Part shown: positions 1-15,560 of the stretch, piece by piece
Layout: every line of letters begins with the position of its first letter
Numbering within the stretch: the stretch's first letter is position 1
NCBI GenBank assembly: GCA_036346205.1
Contig: JARFJB010001352.1
Coordinates: 2,338,501-2,402,500 of the forward strand
Reading direction: 5' to 3'
DNA: 64,000 bases
Origin: Vesta saturnalis
Lineage: Eukaryota; Arthropoda; Insecta; Coleoptera; Lampyridae
The notes under the pieces: generated by a model
Told to the model about the DNA's origin: nothing
The model's input: only the letters and a program-made list of their open reading frames with translations
The model's database searches: none
Translations under genes and position numbers: made by a program

Positions 1-207
1 ATCCAACTAACATGTTTTTTTTCTTTTTTTTGCCTAGATAATAAGATAACATGTTATAAACTTATAAAAAATGAAATGTAATTACATCAAAAAAACTATG
101 TAGTCAACCGGCTGAAGAAGCTACCTCGCCTGAACAGCTGACTGAAATTGTGAAAATTCCATTTATCAACAATTGTAACTATAATTAATAAACGTGTATG
201 AATGTGA
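1..207. other. Flank before the first LINE, no gene
   Basis: AT-rich sequence. Short open stretches can be read in two frames between about 100 and 180, but both are broken by stops and neither matches a family I know. The following LINE frame opens only after a stop near 205, which I take as the limit of recognisable LINE coding. Confidence 0.5.
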
Positions 208-2009
208 ATTTGAATCAACGACTGTGTGGAAGCAATAACAGAGAACATATGTATTGCGGCTGGAAAAAGTATTCCTCTAATGCAGAGAATCCCAAAAAGA
301 GCCGTCCCTTGGTGGACTAAAGAAAGTGGTAAAAAAGAAAAGATGAGCGTATAATGCCTTTGAGATACACTCCCACAATAGAAAATTGTATTGTATTTAA
401 ACGCCTTAGGGCCTTAGTACGGGGGTTAACATTAAAACAAAAAAAATTGACTTGGAATGATTATGTTTCGTTTATAACATCTCAGACTGCCATGGATCAA
501 GTATGGAAGAAAATTAAAACGGTTTTGGGTTGGAACACCATCGCAATTAAGTTACAATGGTAGAACTTTAAATAACATTTCCGAGATAGTAGAGACATTT
601 ATGAAGCATTTTTGTAAAACCAGTAGTGATGACAGCTACAGTCAGGAATTCACAGAGATTAAAAAAACAACAGAAACGCCCATCAATTTCGAAACCGACC
701 AAGACTTTGCTTATAACTCTCCATTCTCTATGGAAGAACTTAACGCCGTGTTGATGGCATGTGAAAAATCATCACCTGGACATGACAAAATCCCATATGA
801 ACTAATTAAACATCTACCAGAGGATGCGCTGAAAAGTTTGCTTAGTCTATATAACCTTATATGGACGTCGGGTCAATATCCAAAGGAATGGAAGGTGGCT
901 ACGGTATTACCCATATTATAACCGTACAAATGTAAAGAAATACCAGAGAATTACCGACAAATCTCAATAACCCGGGTAAAATATTACAAAAATTGGCAAA
1001 TGTCAGACTTGTTTGGTACCTAGAACACAACAGGCTACTTTCACCTCCCCAATTCGGATTCCGTCGTCGACGCAGTACCATAGATAGTCTGGTACTTCTA
1101 GAACACCACCTTCAAAAAGCCTTTGCACAACGCCAGCACACAACAGCAGTATTTTTCGATATTCAGAAGGCCTACGACTGCACATGGAGATGTAATATCT
1201 TAAAAACAATACATGAATGGAACATACGGGGGAATATGGCAAAATTTGTAAGTTTCTATCCCACAGACAAATCCAGGTAAAAATGGAAAACAAAATCAAC
1301 TTACGAATCTTTGATTAATGGGATTCCTCAAGGATCGACAATAAGCGTAATACTGATAGCAATAAATAAATTGATTGAAACCGACGTGCCTAACCCAAAA
1401 ATGCTGTTATATGTAGATGATCTGTGTCTCTACAATTCCTCCCCACCTAAGAATGATCAAATAAGCTTGACGCAAAGGGCCATGGACGTAGTGAGCGATA
1501 GAGCTAAATCAATTTGCTTCACCCTCTTCGCTAGCAAAACAGTCTCTATACACTTTTGCAGATTGAGAAACGGTAACGTAAATTACACCTTACACCCAGG
1601 GGATAGTGTTATTAGCAGAAAATGTCAAGTTAGATTGTTGGGAATAGTCCTCGATGAAACGTTGCTGTGGAAAGATCAAATTGATAACCTTCTCTCCAAA
1701 TGTAAGAGCTTTTTAAACATATTAAGACTCTTATCTAACATAAGTTGGGACCGCGAAAGGAAAGTCTTACTAACTATATATAGGATCTTGATATTATCAC
1801 GTCTAGGCTACAGTGTCATAATATATGGAGGGGCACGTCGATATTTGCTGAATAAGCTTGAATCAGTGCATGATCAAGGTTTAAAATTAGCAATTGTGAC
1901 ATTTCGAACAAGTCCAAGGGGGTCTATATTATGTGAAGCAGGTTTTGATCCCCTTCGTTTGAGGTATGAACGCCTCCTTATGTTTTATGGAGCTCGTATT
2001 CAAACCTAA
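208..2009 (+). pseudogene. LINE ORF2 linker and reverse transcriptase, broken
   Basis: Around 262-340 the frame reads AAGKSIPL...AVPWW, the motif that closes the I-type linker before RT. It continues as a basic helical segment (354-563) ending in QVWKKIKTV. RT blocks follow in several frames: PFSMEELNAVL and SSPGHDKIPYELIK (about 718-810), FGFRRRRSTIDSL (about 1053-1090), AVFFDIQKAYD carrying the first catalytic Asp (about 1150-1180), GIPQGS (about 1320), and the active-site box YVDD (about 1410). The thumb continues to 2009. Breaks near 600, 920-990 and 1280-1310 separate the blocks. The enzyme would copy element RNA at a nicked chromosomal target. This copy cannot do so. Confidence 0.85.
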
Positions 2010-2130
2010 CCACCTCATCCACCGTATGAGTTTTTTAGTTATAATTCAGAAGACCAAATATTTTGTGAACGTCTAACCATTACCAAACCAGCGACAGTAA
2101 GACATAAGGATATTTTAACTAAATACAAAA

Positions 2131-3105
2131 TTGAAACACCTAACACGTTCTACACTGTTAGTAGTAAATGAACACCCCCCCCCCCCACGGGCAAAGATGC
2201 AGAATATACTAAAAGAAGACCTTGTGAAGGACACCAAAGCTAACTCCCACCCATCGGTACATAAACAAGATTTCATGACAACACAAAATTCCTATAACAA
2301 CTACCAGTTTATTTATACTGATGTATCAAAAACTGGTGACAGTGTGGGCTGTGCATTTGTCGATGGAAACTACACATACAGTTTAACCGTATCGCAAGAA
2401 AACAGCATATACACGTCTAAATTAGTGGCGATAAAACAAGCACTTTTGTACTGCAAAACCTCAAGCCACAGAAATTTTTACATATGCAGCATAGGAGCTA
2501 TCAGGCTTAATTCAAAACAAGATGACCTGGTAAACATTATTGTATCGTTTATCACCACGCTTCAACTCGAAGGAGTCAGTGTGATAATAATGTGGGTACA
2601 AAGCTATGTGGGAATTCTTGGGAATGAACGAGGCTGTTCGTCTAGCTACTCAAAATAAAATAATCGATGAAGTACCAATGCGCTTATGTGACCTACAAGC
2701 ATTTTATAAAAAACACACTTATGAGAAGTGGCGAAGATAATGGCATGAAATCGACAGCGACCTAAGGGGTAGAACCGGACGTTTATGAAAAAACATACTC
2801 GCGGTCGTCAAACCGTAGAGAGCAAGTCATCATTACGCATTTACGGATTGGACATTGCCGAAAAACCGCTAATCACCTAATTGCAGGCCGTGGCCGCAGG
2901 GAAACACAGCCAAAGTGCCAGACATGCAATGTACCTCTGACCATTAAACATATTATAATGACATGCCCAACATATAGTGATATGAAAGAAGAGAATGACA
3001 TCAGGGGCCACATAAAAGATATATTGTCTTTAAGAGAGACCGATAACAAGACAGTATTAAAACTCCTGAGGGACATTCATATGATAAACGAAATATCGCC
3101 GTAAT
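2131..3105 (+). pseudogene. LINE ORF2 RNase H and zinc-knuckle tail, broken
   Basis: Residues from about 2310 read FIYTDVSKTGDS, the first RNase H strand with its catalytic Asp. The position where the family has Glu in an AELxAI-type motif reads SKLVAIKQAL, so a catalytic acid appears to be replaced by Lys. WVQSYVGILGNE near 2592 matches the WVPSHxGIxGNE box. After a frame change, 2913-2970 encodes CQTCNVPLTIKHIIMTCP, a C-x2-C-x7-H-x4-C knuckle typical of I-like elements. The stop near 3105 is followed by the element's tail. The RNase H would remove template RNA, but the changed residue and frame breaks indicate loss of function. Confidence 0.8.
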
Positions 3106-3128
3106 CGATAACCCAAAATAATAATAGT

Positions 3129-3323
3129 ACTAAAATAGAAGAATTTTCGTCCTCACTGCGTCGAAAGGTTTCCGAAAACGGTTGGGAGGCTCAAAATGAA
3201 CAGCAGCGGCCAGAATTTTTAGGAAAATTGGAAGTTGACAGAGGCATTGTCCAAAGGAAGATGAGACAAGTGTTAACCAAATTGCATGCCATTGAAGAGC
3301 ATAGTCTGCTATCAGTTTTGTAG
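3129..3323 (+). pseudogene. Unrecognised coding-like fragment after LINE tail
   Basis: An open frame of about 64 codons starts just after the LINE's TAA tail and ends at TAG (3321-3323). Its composition is protein-like: rich in Glu, Lys, Arg and Gln, and probably helical, with segments such as ENGWEAQNEQQRPEFLGKL and QRKMRQVLTKLHAIEEH. There is no start codon at a sensible place, so it may be an exon end or a processed-gene fragment into which the LINE inserted. I do not recognise the family. Confidence 0.35.
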
Positions 3324-3375
3324 ATTAGTTTTCATTTGAAAAATCTGGAACACTGAAACTGTGGCAGGATCTGTA

Positions 3376-3532
3376 ACAAACAAAATACACCTACGTAGCA
3401 CACAAAATTAAAAAGAAATTAAAACAAATTTAAAAAAAAAAAAGAAAAACACCGAACGCGTTTCAATAGGTACGCTATCATCATCAGCGGTCGGTGTTTT
3501 GTAATTTTGTGTGGTACATGGGTGTATTTTGT
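3376..3532. repeat. Short inverted-repeat (MITE-like) element
   Basis: Arms at 3376-3410 and 3502-3532 are imperfect reverse complements (the right arm reads TAATTTTGTGTGGTACATGG at its start). An inner pair, AAAACACCGA near 3447 and TCGGTGTTTT near 3491, is also complementary. The centre holds CGTTTC followed by ATCATCATCAG. No coding capacity. Probably a non-autonomous DNA element; the superfamily is not clear from the ends. Confidence 0.6.
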
Positions 3533-4748
3533 ATGTTATTAGTTTTCAGTTGTTAAAAGATGTAATATTAACCATTAACCAGTTTAAATAAAATTTCATT
3601 ATTTTGGCGATTGCGCCTGCTGATTTTTTCTCAAAACTTTTGTCAAATTCTGCTGCCACAATCCAATTTCGTGAAGTTAACTTACTTTTAACATTAGAGG
3701 ATTAAGCTTAAAACATGTAAAATAATAGTTAAGCTTTAAGTAAACCCAAACAAATTACATGAAAAAAACCGGTAAATATTCATTTCGTGTCGCATCTGAT
3801 TTATCTCAAAAAGGTTTAACTTGAAGGAATTTTTGCTAGTCACGCTTTAAGATATCGCAGGTGCTCTTTATTCTTCTTCTTATACACATGGCGGCGGTGC
3901 ACGAATTCTGTAGATAGAAATAAACTTACTCATAAATAACAATATAATTGAAACACTTTTACCACACCGAAAAACACAAAATAAAGCGTAACGTTATCGC
4001 ACGTTTGCTTGATTTTTGAGATTACCGAACTAACGTCGGGCATTTTAAGTAAATGAAGGATTAAATTTATTAATTAATTTAACTCAGTTAAAGTTTCTCA
4101 TTCATGACCAGTTTATTTATAGAACAATAAACAGTTTAAGTTACTACTTTAAGATATGGGTTTTAGCTTTAGCATGACGTGTGTTCTATATATGAATGAA
4201 AACGACTCCACCTTGTGTCGGTTAACAATGAAATTACTTCACTTCCCTTAGCAACTTCCGTTCTAATCCTTTTGCCTGACCAAACTATATAATTACGCAA
4301 TTAAGCCAAAAGTTTTTTTTATTACTCAGCATAGGTGAGATTTTCCGGTTTAAAACAATCACTGTAGATTTTTTTTAAAGTTGTTTTTGTACCCTTAAAT
4401 GACTTTTGTTACTAGTTTTTTATGTAATTACTTTTTAAAACGTATACTTTAAACATAATAAATGCAGGGGAAAGTGACCATTTTTAACATTTAGAATTTT
4501 CTAAATTTTATGTTGCACATAAATGATATTTTGACTAAATGTAGAGCAATTTCGGCACGTTTTAGTAGTAGCCTACCCTTACAACAAAGTTAGAGGAATA
4601 TTTTGCACCCTTTAAATTTATTTATTTATCACAGTTCACACAAAGCAAGTTACAGTAAAAATTAAAACAAATTTTTTACACCACTCAACATAGTAAGATG
4701 AATAATGTATTCGAAATGACATATACTCCGTGTGACGAGCAGATCCTT
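3533..4748. other. No gene seen
   Basis: AT-rich intergenic sequence without long frames or recognisable repeats. Confidence 0.5.
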
Positions 4749-4990
4749 TTACTGTAATTGGTCCCGGAAGTCTGGCTCACTGTCATCCATCCCTATGTCA
4801 TATAATTGGTCATACTCTCTTTTAAACTCAAGGTCAGCCTTTTCAAATATTTTATTGGGTAAATTATAATTGTCCTTCACACACATTTGTGCCACAAAAT
4901 ACCTGGTAGAAGTTCATCCAGTCTACCCTGGATTTTGACAACAGTCATAAACGCATTTCCAGTATGAAAAATGGGGAATGGATTATATGT
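4749..4990 (-). pseudogene. Unrecognised coding-like fragment ending in a stop
   Basis: Reading the minus strand from 4990, one frame gives NPFPIFHTGNAFMTVVKIQG and about a dozen more residues. After a one-base shift near 4898 a second frame continues through VAQMCVKDNYNLPNKIFEK and an acidic tail (GMDDSEPDFRDQLQ) to TAA at 4749. The two halves look like one protein C-terminus broken by a frameshift. Composition is protein-like, but I cannot assign a family. It could be a host-gene fragment or part of an unrecognised transposon. Confidence 0.4.
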
Positions 4991-5041
4991 ACAAAAAATT
5001 GGTAAGTTTTTTCTTGTGCTCATTCTCTTTCAAACTCACGA

Positions 5042-5044
<3 letters not shown>

Positions 5045-5088
<44 letters not shown>
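5045..5088. repeat. (TA)n microsatellite
   Basis: About 22 uninterrupted TA units ending exactly at the left end of a DD41D element. Confidence 0.97.
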
Positions 5089-5090
<2 letters not shown>

Positions 5091-7070
5091 GCGTGTTCAG
5101 CGAGGAATGGGACAGTGCAATATCTCGAGAGCGGATGAAGATTTTTAAATTATGAAAATATTTTTGTAAATATCTTCCAAGGGCGCACATTTGTTGGCAC
5201 AAAGATTTGAATCAACGCCCATCACCGCCAGGTGGCGCTATCTCACTTCAATTTTTTAAATGCAATGCCCTATTTTTTATTTCATTTTTGGATTCTATGA
5301 CATATTTGTGATGACTTTTATTAAGACTCCTACCAACCTATCTTTTGTAGTTTCTGAGAAAAAAATAATTTTTGGGATTTTATTAATTGAAAGCATACAA
5401 ATAAAATTAAATGTTCAAATGTTTCTCCATCATTTTCTAGACACGTTTGATAACGCCTAATTAATGTAATACTAGTTGCCGCTTTTAAAGTTTCTCGTAG
5501 TATGTTTGTACAAGCAATTCTAATTTTGTTCTGTAACTCCTCTACATCTCTAGAAGGTGTTTCATACACTACACTCTTTAGATATCCCCAAAGAAAGTAG
5601 TCTAAGGGACTAAGGTCAGGAGAACGAGCTGGCCACATAATGGGACCATTTGTACGTATCCATCGTTGCGGAAACACTCTACTTAGATAATTTCTCACTA
5701 TTGCGCTATTGTGCGCCGGTGTGCCATCCTGTTGAAAGTACATCACTTGCCGCAGATTTACATTTACATCTTCAAGCAAAGGAGGCAGTTGATTTTCAAG
5801 AAAATCCAAATAGCGTTGGCCTGTTAAGGTACCATTAAAAAAATATGGGCCAATCAATTTGTCATCTATCATTCCGCACCATACATTTATGTTCCATCTC
5901 ACTTGGAAATTGGTTGCTCTTACCCAATGAGGATTTTCTGACGACCAGTAATGGGAATTGTGATGATTAACGATTCCATTGTTTGAAAAATTACTTTCAT
6001 CAGACTACACGATACGACCTAGAAAATTAGGGTCTTGCGCATAATGTTACGTAAAAACTCCGGTGATAAAATTAAGTCTGCGATCTTGATCTCCTGCATG
6101 CAGTCCATGTACCAAATGAATTTTAAATGGTTTGTATTTATTAGATTTTAATATTTTATGGACAGAACCAACTGATACGGCACACTCTTCAGAAATAGAT
6201 CTCACAGACACATGAGGATTATAAGCTACACATGCTAATACACCGACGGTGTGTGCTTCATCTGTTGCTGTCTTTGTGCGATTCTCGCACTTACGGTGAG
6301 GAAAATGACCGGTTCCCCTCAAAATATTTGCTACACGAACAAATGTATTTTTTCCGGGATGGCGTCGATCGGGAAACCTGGCAGCATACAATACTTGTGC
6401 AGCCCTTGCATTTTTTCTACATTCACCATAAATTATTACCATATCAAAATATTCGTTAGAAAACGTAAATATAATTATGGAATTTGAAGATGCACAGACG
6501 ATTTTCAAAACTGAAACTGTAAACTGACAGAAACTTGACAGACGCTTCATTACGCGTTTGTTTGCATGGCATGATAAATGTTTCACATGATTCTTAATCA
6601 ACGACTGTGATAAGTTGGTCCCCCTTACAATTTAGTGTACAGCGTATCGCATTATTTCGGCGTTATCTGCATTATTTTTGTGGAAGAACAATCTTTTATC
6701 TTTCATTTGGTATAAAATTTGCTATTTTATCTGTATCACTTAAATGTTATGAGCACTTCTTGAAATTACGTTTTTGCGCTAAAATTCCAAGGATTATTTT
6801 TTTCTCAGAAACTACAAAAGATAGGTTGGTAGGAGTCTTAACAAAAGTCATCACAAATATGTCATAGAATCCAAAAATGAAATAAAAAATAGGGCATTGC
6901 ATTTAAAAAATTGAAGTGAGATAGCGCCACCTGGCGGTGATGGGCGTTGATTCAAATCTTTGTGCCAACAAATGTGCACCCTTGGAAGATATTTACAAAA
7001 ATATTTTCATAATTTAAAAATCTTCATCCGCTCTCGAGATATTGCACTGTCCCATTCCTCGCTGAACACG

Positions 7071-7073
<3 letters not shown>
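5089..7073 (-). mobile_element. DD41D Tc1/mariner element 1, full length
   Basis: Terminal inverted repeats of about 290 bp (5089-5380 and 6785-7073) begin CCGCGTGTTCAGC on the left and CAGCGTGTTCAGC on the inverted right side. Each end abuts TA. A minus-strand transposase gene fills the interior. The length of 1985 bp and long TIRs suit the rosa-like DD41D group. Both TIRs carry a CTCF-like motif (see findings). It shares the TA array at its right end with the next element. Confidence 0.9.
5330..6601 (-). pseudogene. DD41D transposase, two nonsense mutations
   Basis: One reading frame spans the region with stops only at 6049-6047 (TAA) and 6007-6005 (TAG). The N-terminal helix-turn-helix region (the type I associate with DUF4817) reads FSNEYFDMVIIYGECRKN and RFPDRRHPGKNTF. 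A second HTH has SVRSISEECAVSVGSVHKIL. The first catalytic Asp is in SDES near 6000. The second is in FQQDGTPAH, and the third, 41 residues later, is in SPDLSPLDYFLWGYLK. The C-terminal FEHLI block is present, and the frame then runs about 100 bases further into the left TIR. The true start is uncertain. A cut-and-paste transposase, recently inactivated. Confidence 0.85.

Positions 7074-7147
<74 letters not shown>
7074..7147. repeat. (TA)n microsatellite between elements 1 and 2
   Basis: About 37 TA units directly joining the right end of one DD41D element to the left end of the next. Confidence 0.97.

Positions 7148-11154
<4,007 letters not shown>

Positions 11155-11184
<30 letters not shown>
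11155..11184. repeat. (TA)n microsatellite
   Basis: About 15 TA units at the right end of element 3. Confidence 0.95.
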
Positions 11185-11186
<2 letters not shown>

Positions 11187-11310
11187 CGAGATCTACAAAG
11201 ACCATAAATACATCCTCTCAAATGCGTAACTTTTATTCCATTTAACCGACCTTCCATCTCTTACCGTTTCCGAGATCCCCATAGTGGGCATCCTTATCTT
11301 GGACATGGTG

Positions 11311-11371
11311 TATATACGTGTGTGTGCGTGTGCGTATGCGTGTGGGTGTGCGTGTGCGTGTGCGTGTGCGT
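11311..11371. repeat. GTGCGT/GT-rich microsatellite
   Basis: Imperfect alternating purine-pyrimidine repeat with units GTGTGC and GTGCGT. Confidence 0.9.
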
Positions 11372-12769
11372 AAACGAAAATAGAAAAACTAATAATAATT
11401 CACCTACGTGAGTATCCTAGATAAATTTCTATTCAAAAGGGCAAGATTGCAAAGCTTCCTGGTAACCCTTTGATTTCGAGCTTTTCATCACGTAATGTGA
11501 CAATTACTTAACCAATTTACGCTTAATCAATTAAAAATGAACAGTTCTCTATTTTCTATATATTACAATTAGAGAGGTAGGTTTATAATACCGTTTCCTA
11601 TAAAACCAACCGATTTACCGGAAAACACCGTCTTCGTACACGACCATGTTGGACGGATTATTCTTATTTAATATCTTCACATGTACGTGAATGTGTAAGG
11701 GTTAATAATAATCTGCACTATAACTGACTATAATTGAAATAAGATATATCAATTCTCATCGTTTACTTTCAACTTTTTAAAACAAAGAGAAGTGATAATA
11801 AAAGAAACATAATATAAGGTAAAAAATCATTCTAGCTTTAATGATTTGGGTAACAAGATTAAATACATAAGGTTCCATTACATTTCAAACAGTAATGCAT
11901 GTGTGTGGAATACCTTTACAGTCTTTTAATTGTCACATTTGTTGTTTCTCCCTGTTTGCAATCATTTTATGAAGCCTCAAATGAAGTACTAAATTAACCA
12001 AGAAAATGCTTCACTAATATGATTTCCTGGTCATTCATTCGTATCATTTATTTATATAATTTAGGGTCAGTGGTTATGCGGTTGGTGATAACCGGTACAC
12101 AGCTCAATTTGAGCGTTCTTTTGAATTTGGTTCAAGATCGTGACGGTTTAATTCTTGAGCAATTTTAAATATTTCTGTTTCTGTTTGTGTCGGTTGTATA
12201 TTTATTCTTCATTATATGAAGAGATTATTTGCATTTAATCGTTTCATACGATTTACGTGTTTTTTTGAGCCATGCGGTATGACTTTCCTTTATAAAAAGT
12301 TCTTTAATTTTAATCAACAACATCTTGACAGATATCTTCGATATCATTAAAGATATTTGAAAAAGACATACCTTCCGAGTGATGAAAGTTCATATTACCT
12401 ATTTGATCTACCAACATTCCTTTTGGTCTACCAACATAACCTTTATAGGAATCGACTAATGCATTTGATCTAGGAACACAATTAATCCTTTTCGCTCATT
12501 TTATTCTAGCCTCGCCAGAGTAAGAGTATTATCATTGATTTTCGTTGGTTTCATGTATCTATTTAAGTTAACTACGGGTTTCGAAGCATGAAATACCCAG
12601 TTGTCATCGAACTGAAGTGTACATTAGCAAACAGTAATTTTACCTCAAACTAGTTATCAAACAGAATTCTATAAGCTACAGTTACCAAATAATTATTTGC
12701 TTCTTTAATTGTCTTTTCTTACATATAACATTTAATATAGTTTACTATTTAAATAAATGAAGCTGTTTC
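11372..12769. other. No gene seen
   Basis: AT-rich intergenic DNA without frames or repeats that I can name. Confidence 0.5.
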
Positions 12770-13379
12770 TGTGTTCCATAAAAAAATCGGGAGGTGTCAG
12801 GTTAGGTAAGCGCGGCGGCCATCTGACAGGTCCTCAACCATCTATTTGGGAAGTGTATATTTAAATATTAAGGAGCTATATCTGGGAACACCATCTTGCA
12901 AAAAATATATATTAGTTCGTTCTTCCAAAGGTTCGTCATCAAGCAAATTTAATAGGTTAGTTTACAGAATATTTGGGTATCTTTCTGTTTTCAGGTTTTC
13001 TTCACAAATTGTATAGACAAACCTGTGTCTTTACAAAACAACTCATGTTATAACCAAATCTACCCTGTCAGCGAACTGGTCTCTATAAATACGGGTTGAT
13101 GTTGGCCCAGTATCTTTCATTGTGGCGGTTCCTAATTCCAGCATTTGTAATGCTGGCCTCATCGGACCATACACTACTCTTATAAACATTGGGAATTTCG
13201 TTACATTTATTTAAAAACCAATGGCAAAATTTAATTCTTCTCTCATGAACTCCGGTGTGAAAATATTGTGTCAAGTTTAGTTTATATGGGAAGTAATGAT
13301 TTTTTTTCAATATCTTTTGAACTGAAAATGAATTTGATTTTAAGAACGTTATTATTATAAACGATTTCAGAGCGATCAT
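12770..13379 (-). pseudogene. DD41D transposase relic (element 4)
   Basis: Minus strand. From about 13320 it reads VQKILKKNHYFPYKLNL (second HTH and linker), ERRIKFCHWFLNK, then SSVWSDEASITNAG carrying the first catalytic Asp. After frameshifts come EENLKTERYPNIL, LEERTNIYFLQDGVP (second Asp) and a heavily decayed stretch that aligns by eye with the RWI...PDLTPLDFFLWG region around 12790-12850. No N-terminal HTH and no clear TIRs. It is more decayed than its neighbours. Confidence 0.75.
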
Positions 13380-13524
13380 TCAACCAAAATATTTAACGTT
13401 TAATTAATTCTTCAAAGGTGTAACCCGTTATGTAATTTCACACAAGTTAGCACTAAAATTTTATCACAACTTAAACAAATAAAAATAAGGATTAGTTATT
13501 TTGTAGTGCTTCTCAAAGCAATGT

Positions 13525-13526
<2 letters not shown>

Positions 13527-13573
<47 letters not shown>
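13527..13573. repeat. (TA)n microsatellite
   Basis: About 23 TA units ending at the left end of element 5. Confidence 0.95.
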
Positions 13574-13576
<3 letters not shown>

Positions 13577-15013
13577 GGTGACATAGAAAAAAGTGCCATG
13601 CATACTGCCACGCGACAGAGGACACTAAAATAAGAAAAAAAGTTTCTATGAGCTTAGGTCCACAACGCCTTCGTTTAAAAGATATAGGGTGTTGAAGTTT
13701 AATTATTTTTTTGTTTTTTTTTTTATATTTTCTTACAATGATGTAATAAGCGGACAAAACTTTGTATACAGGGAATTTTTATCACGCAGAATTCAAATAT
13801 GATCTTAGTTCTTTTATTACTGATATAGGGCGTCATATACAGGTTTCCATCTTGTTTGAATCGGTCCTAACTTTTTGCCTTTCACTGTATGTAATTTTCG
13901 ACTGGAAAAATTTGTTTTTCCGTCTTTTATGCTTTAGAAAGATATACCTTATTGAAGTCGCTAGGATCAATGGTTTACGAGAAAAATGCATCAGATGCAT
14001 GCAAATTATCCAAAAGCGCCAAAGTAACTTATTTGCAAAAACAATGACATAACATCTAGTACTTGAATACATTTTTCAATTCTTCTTCCTAAGGATTTAC
14101 GGCATCTTTGAAATAGTCCTGGGTTATTACGGAATCTATCTGCGAATTCTATAATTCTTATGCTTAGTTGCATTATGTTTCATTATGTATTTCTACAGAA
14201 TAAACATAACTTTTCATGAATCACGGAAATGAAAAATCGAGGGGATTAAGGTCGGGACTACGAGCTGGCCAGGATACAGGTCCCGCTCGAAGAATCCACG
14301 TATTTCCAAATTTCCTATCCAAACATTCCCTTGCCAATCGAGAAAAGTGAGCTGGCGGGCCATCATGTATGTAACGCATTCTACCAGTAATAGCCAATGG
14401 AACATCCTCTAATAACGTATTTAGTTCATTCTCCAAGAAATTTCGATACAGTTCACCTGTCAATCGATTGGGCAATTGAAATGGGCCAATTAAGTAATTG
14501 TCAATTATACCTGCCCACACATTAATAGAAAACCGATATTGGTGACTTCTAATTACGGTTTTGCCAATAAGTTACTTTGGCGTTTTTGGATAATTTGCAT
14601 GCATCGGATGCATTTTTCTTGTAAACCGTTGGTCCTAGCGACTTCAATAAGATATACCTTTCTGAAGCAGAAAAGATTGGAAAACAAATTTTTCCAGTCG
14701 AAAATGACATACAGTGTAAGGTAAAAAAGTTAGGACCGATTCAAACAAGGTGGAAAGCTGTATGTAACGCCCTCTATCAGTAATAAAAGAACTAAGGTCA
14801 TATTTGAATTCTGCGTGATAAAAATCCCCTGTATACAAAATTTCGTCCGCTTATTACATCATTGTAAAAAGATATTAAAAAAAAAAACAAAAAAATAATA
14901 AAACTTCAACACAACCGAAGGCGTTGCGGACCTAAGTTCATAGAAACTTTTTTTCTTATGTTAGTGTCCTCTATCGCGTGGCACTATGCATGGCACTTTT
15001 TTCTGTCACCCTG
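13574..15013 (-). mobile_element. DD41D element 5, internally deleted
   Basis: Left end CAGGGTGACATAGAAAAAAG and right end CTTTTTTCTGTCACCCTG (14995-15013 region) are inverted. The TIRs are about 475 bp (13574-14052 and 14540-15013) and so make up two thirds of the 1440 bp. TA abuts the left end and TGTATAC follows the right end. Only a C-terminal transposase fragment remains inside. A related family member lies at 57991-58960. Confidence 0.88.
14060..14520 (-). pseudogene. DD41D transposase, catalytic fragment
   Basis: Minus strand from 14520: WAGIIDNYLIGPFQLPNRLTG, then YRNFLENELNTLLEDVP. MRYIHDGPPAHFSR has the second catalytic Asp, and SWPARSPDLNPLDF has the third after 41 residues. A break follows near 14221, and C-terminal-like sequence continues to about 14060. 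The N-terminal HTH domains and the first catalytic Asp are deleted. Confidence 0.82.
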
Positions 15014-15560
15014 TGTATACACAAGGCGATTCTAAAGTAGGTGGTTAAAATAAGGCAGCTGATGCAGGATAGCAATGCAAGCAAAAAAGTTCCTATCAAC
15101 TTGGGTCGTAAAGCACACCATTACGGAGATACAGGGTGTAGTTTTCAATTTGATAAGTTAATTTATTTAATATTTCCGTTAGTTTTCAATAAATAGCTTT
15201 CAAATTTGTAGCACTGCCTATAATTATTATGCCGAATAACGTGATTTATCTAATTTCAATGTGTCGTGCAGATGGCGTTAGTTGCATTTTCGTGGTTAAA
15301 AATGACGTAACTTTTTTCTAACAAAAAGTATCAACTTTCTAAAGGCACGATTGGATTCTGCGATCAATATTGCATAAAAAAGGTCTATCTTATTGAGCTC
15401 GCTATCTGTAACCATTTCCGAATAAAACTCAATTTCACATTTCAATTCTCAATTATTGGTATTATTACAATTCGAAGAAGTCAGTAGAATATTATTGAAA
15501 TAAATGATTATAAACAGATTTAACAGAAAATATGAATAAATTACCGATAATGATATCATT

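Larger units (their letters stand above)
208..3126 (+). mobile_element. 5'-truncated I-clade non-LTR retrotransposon
   Basis: Order on the plus strand: the region between endonuclease and RT, the reverse transcriptase, RNase H, a C-terminal Cys/His knuckle, a stop near 3105, then a short TAA-repeat tail. RT followed by RNase H, plus a TAA tail, is typical of the I clade (established knowledge). The 5' UTR, ORF1 and endonuclease are missing, as expected from 5' truncation. Many frameshifts and stops show that the copy is dead. Confidence 0.85.
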
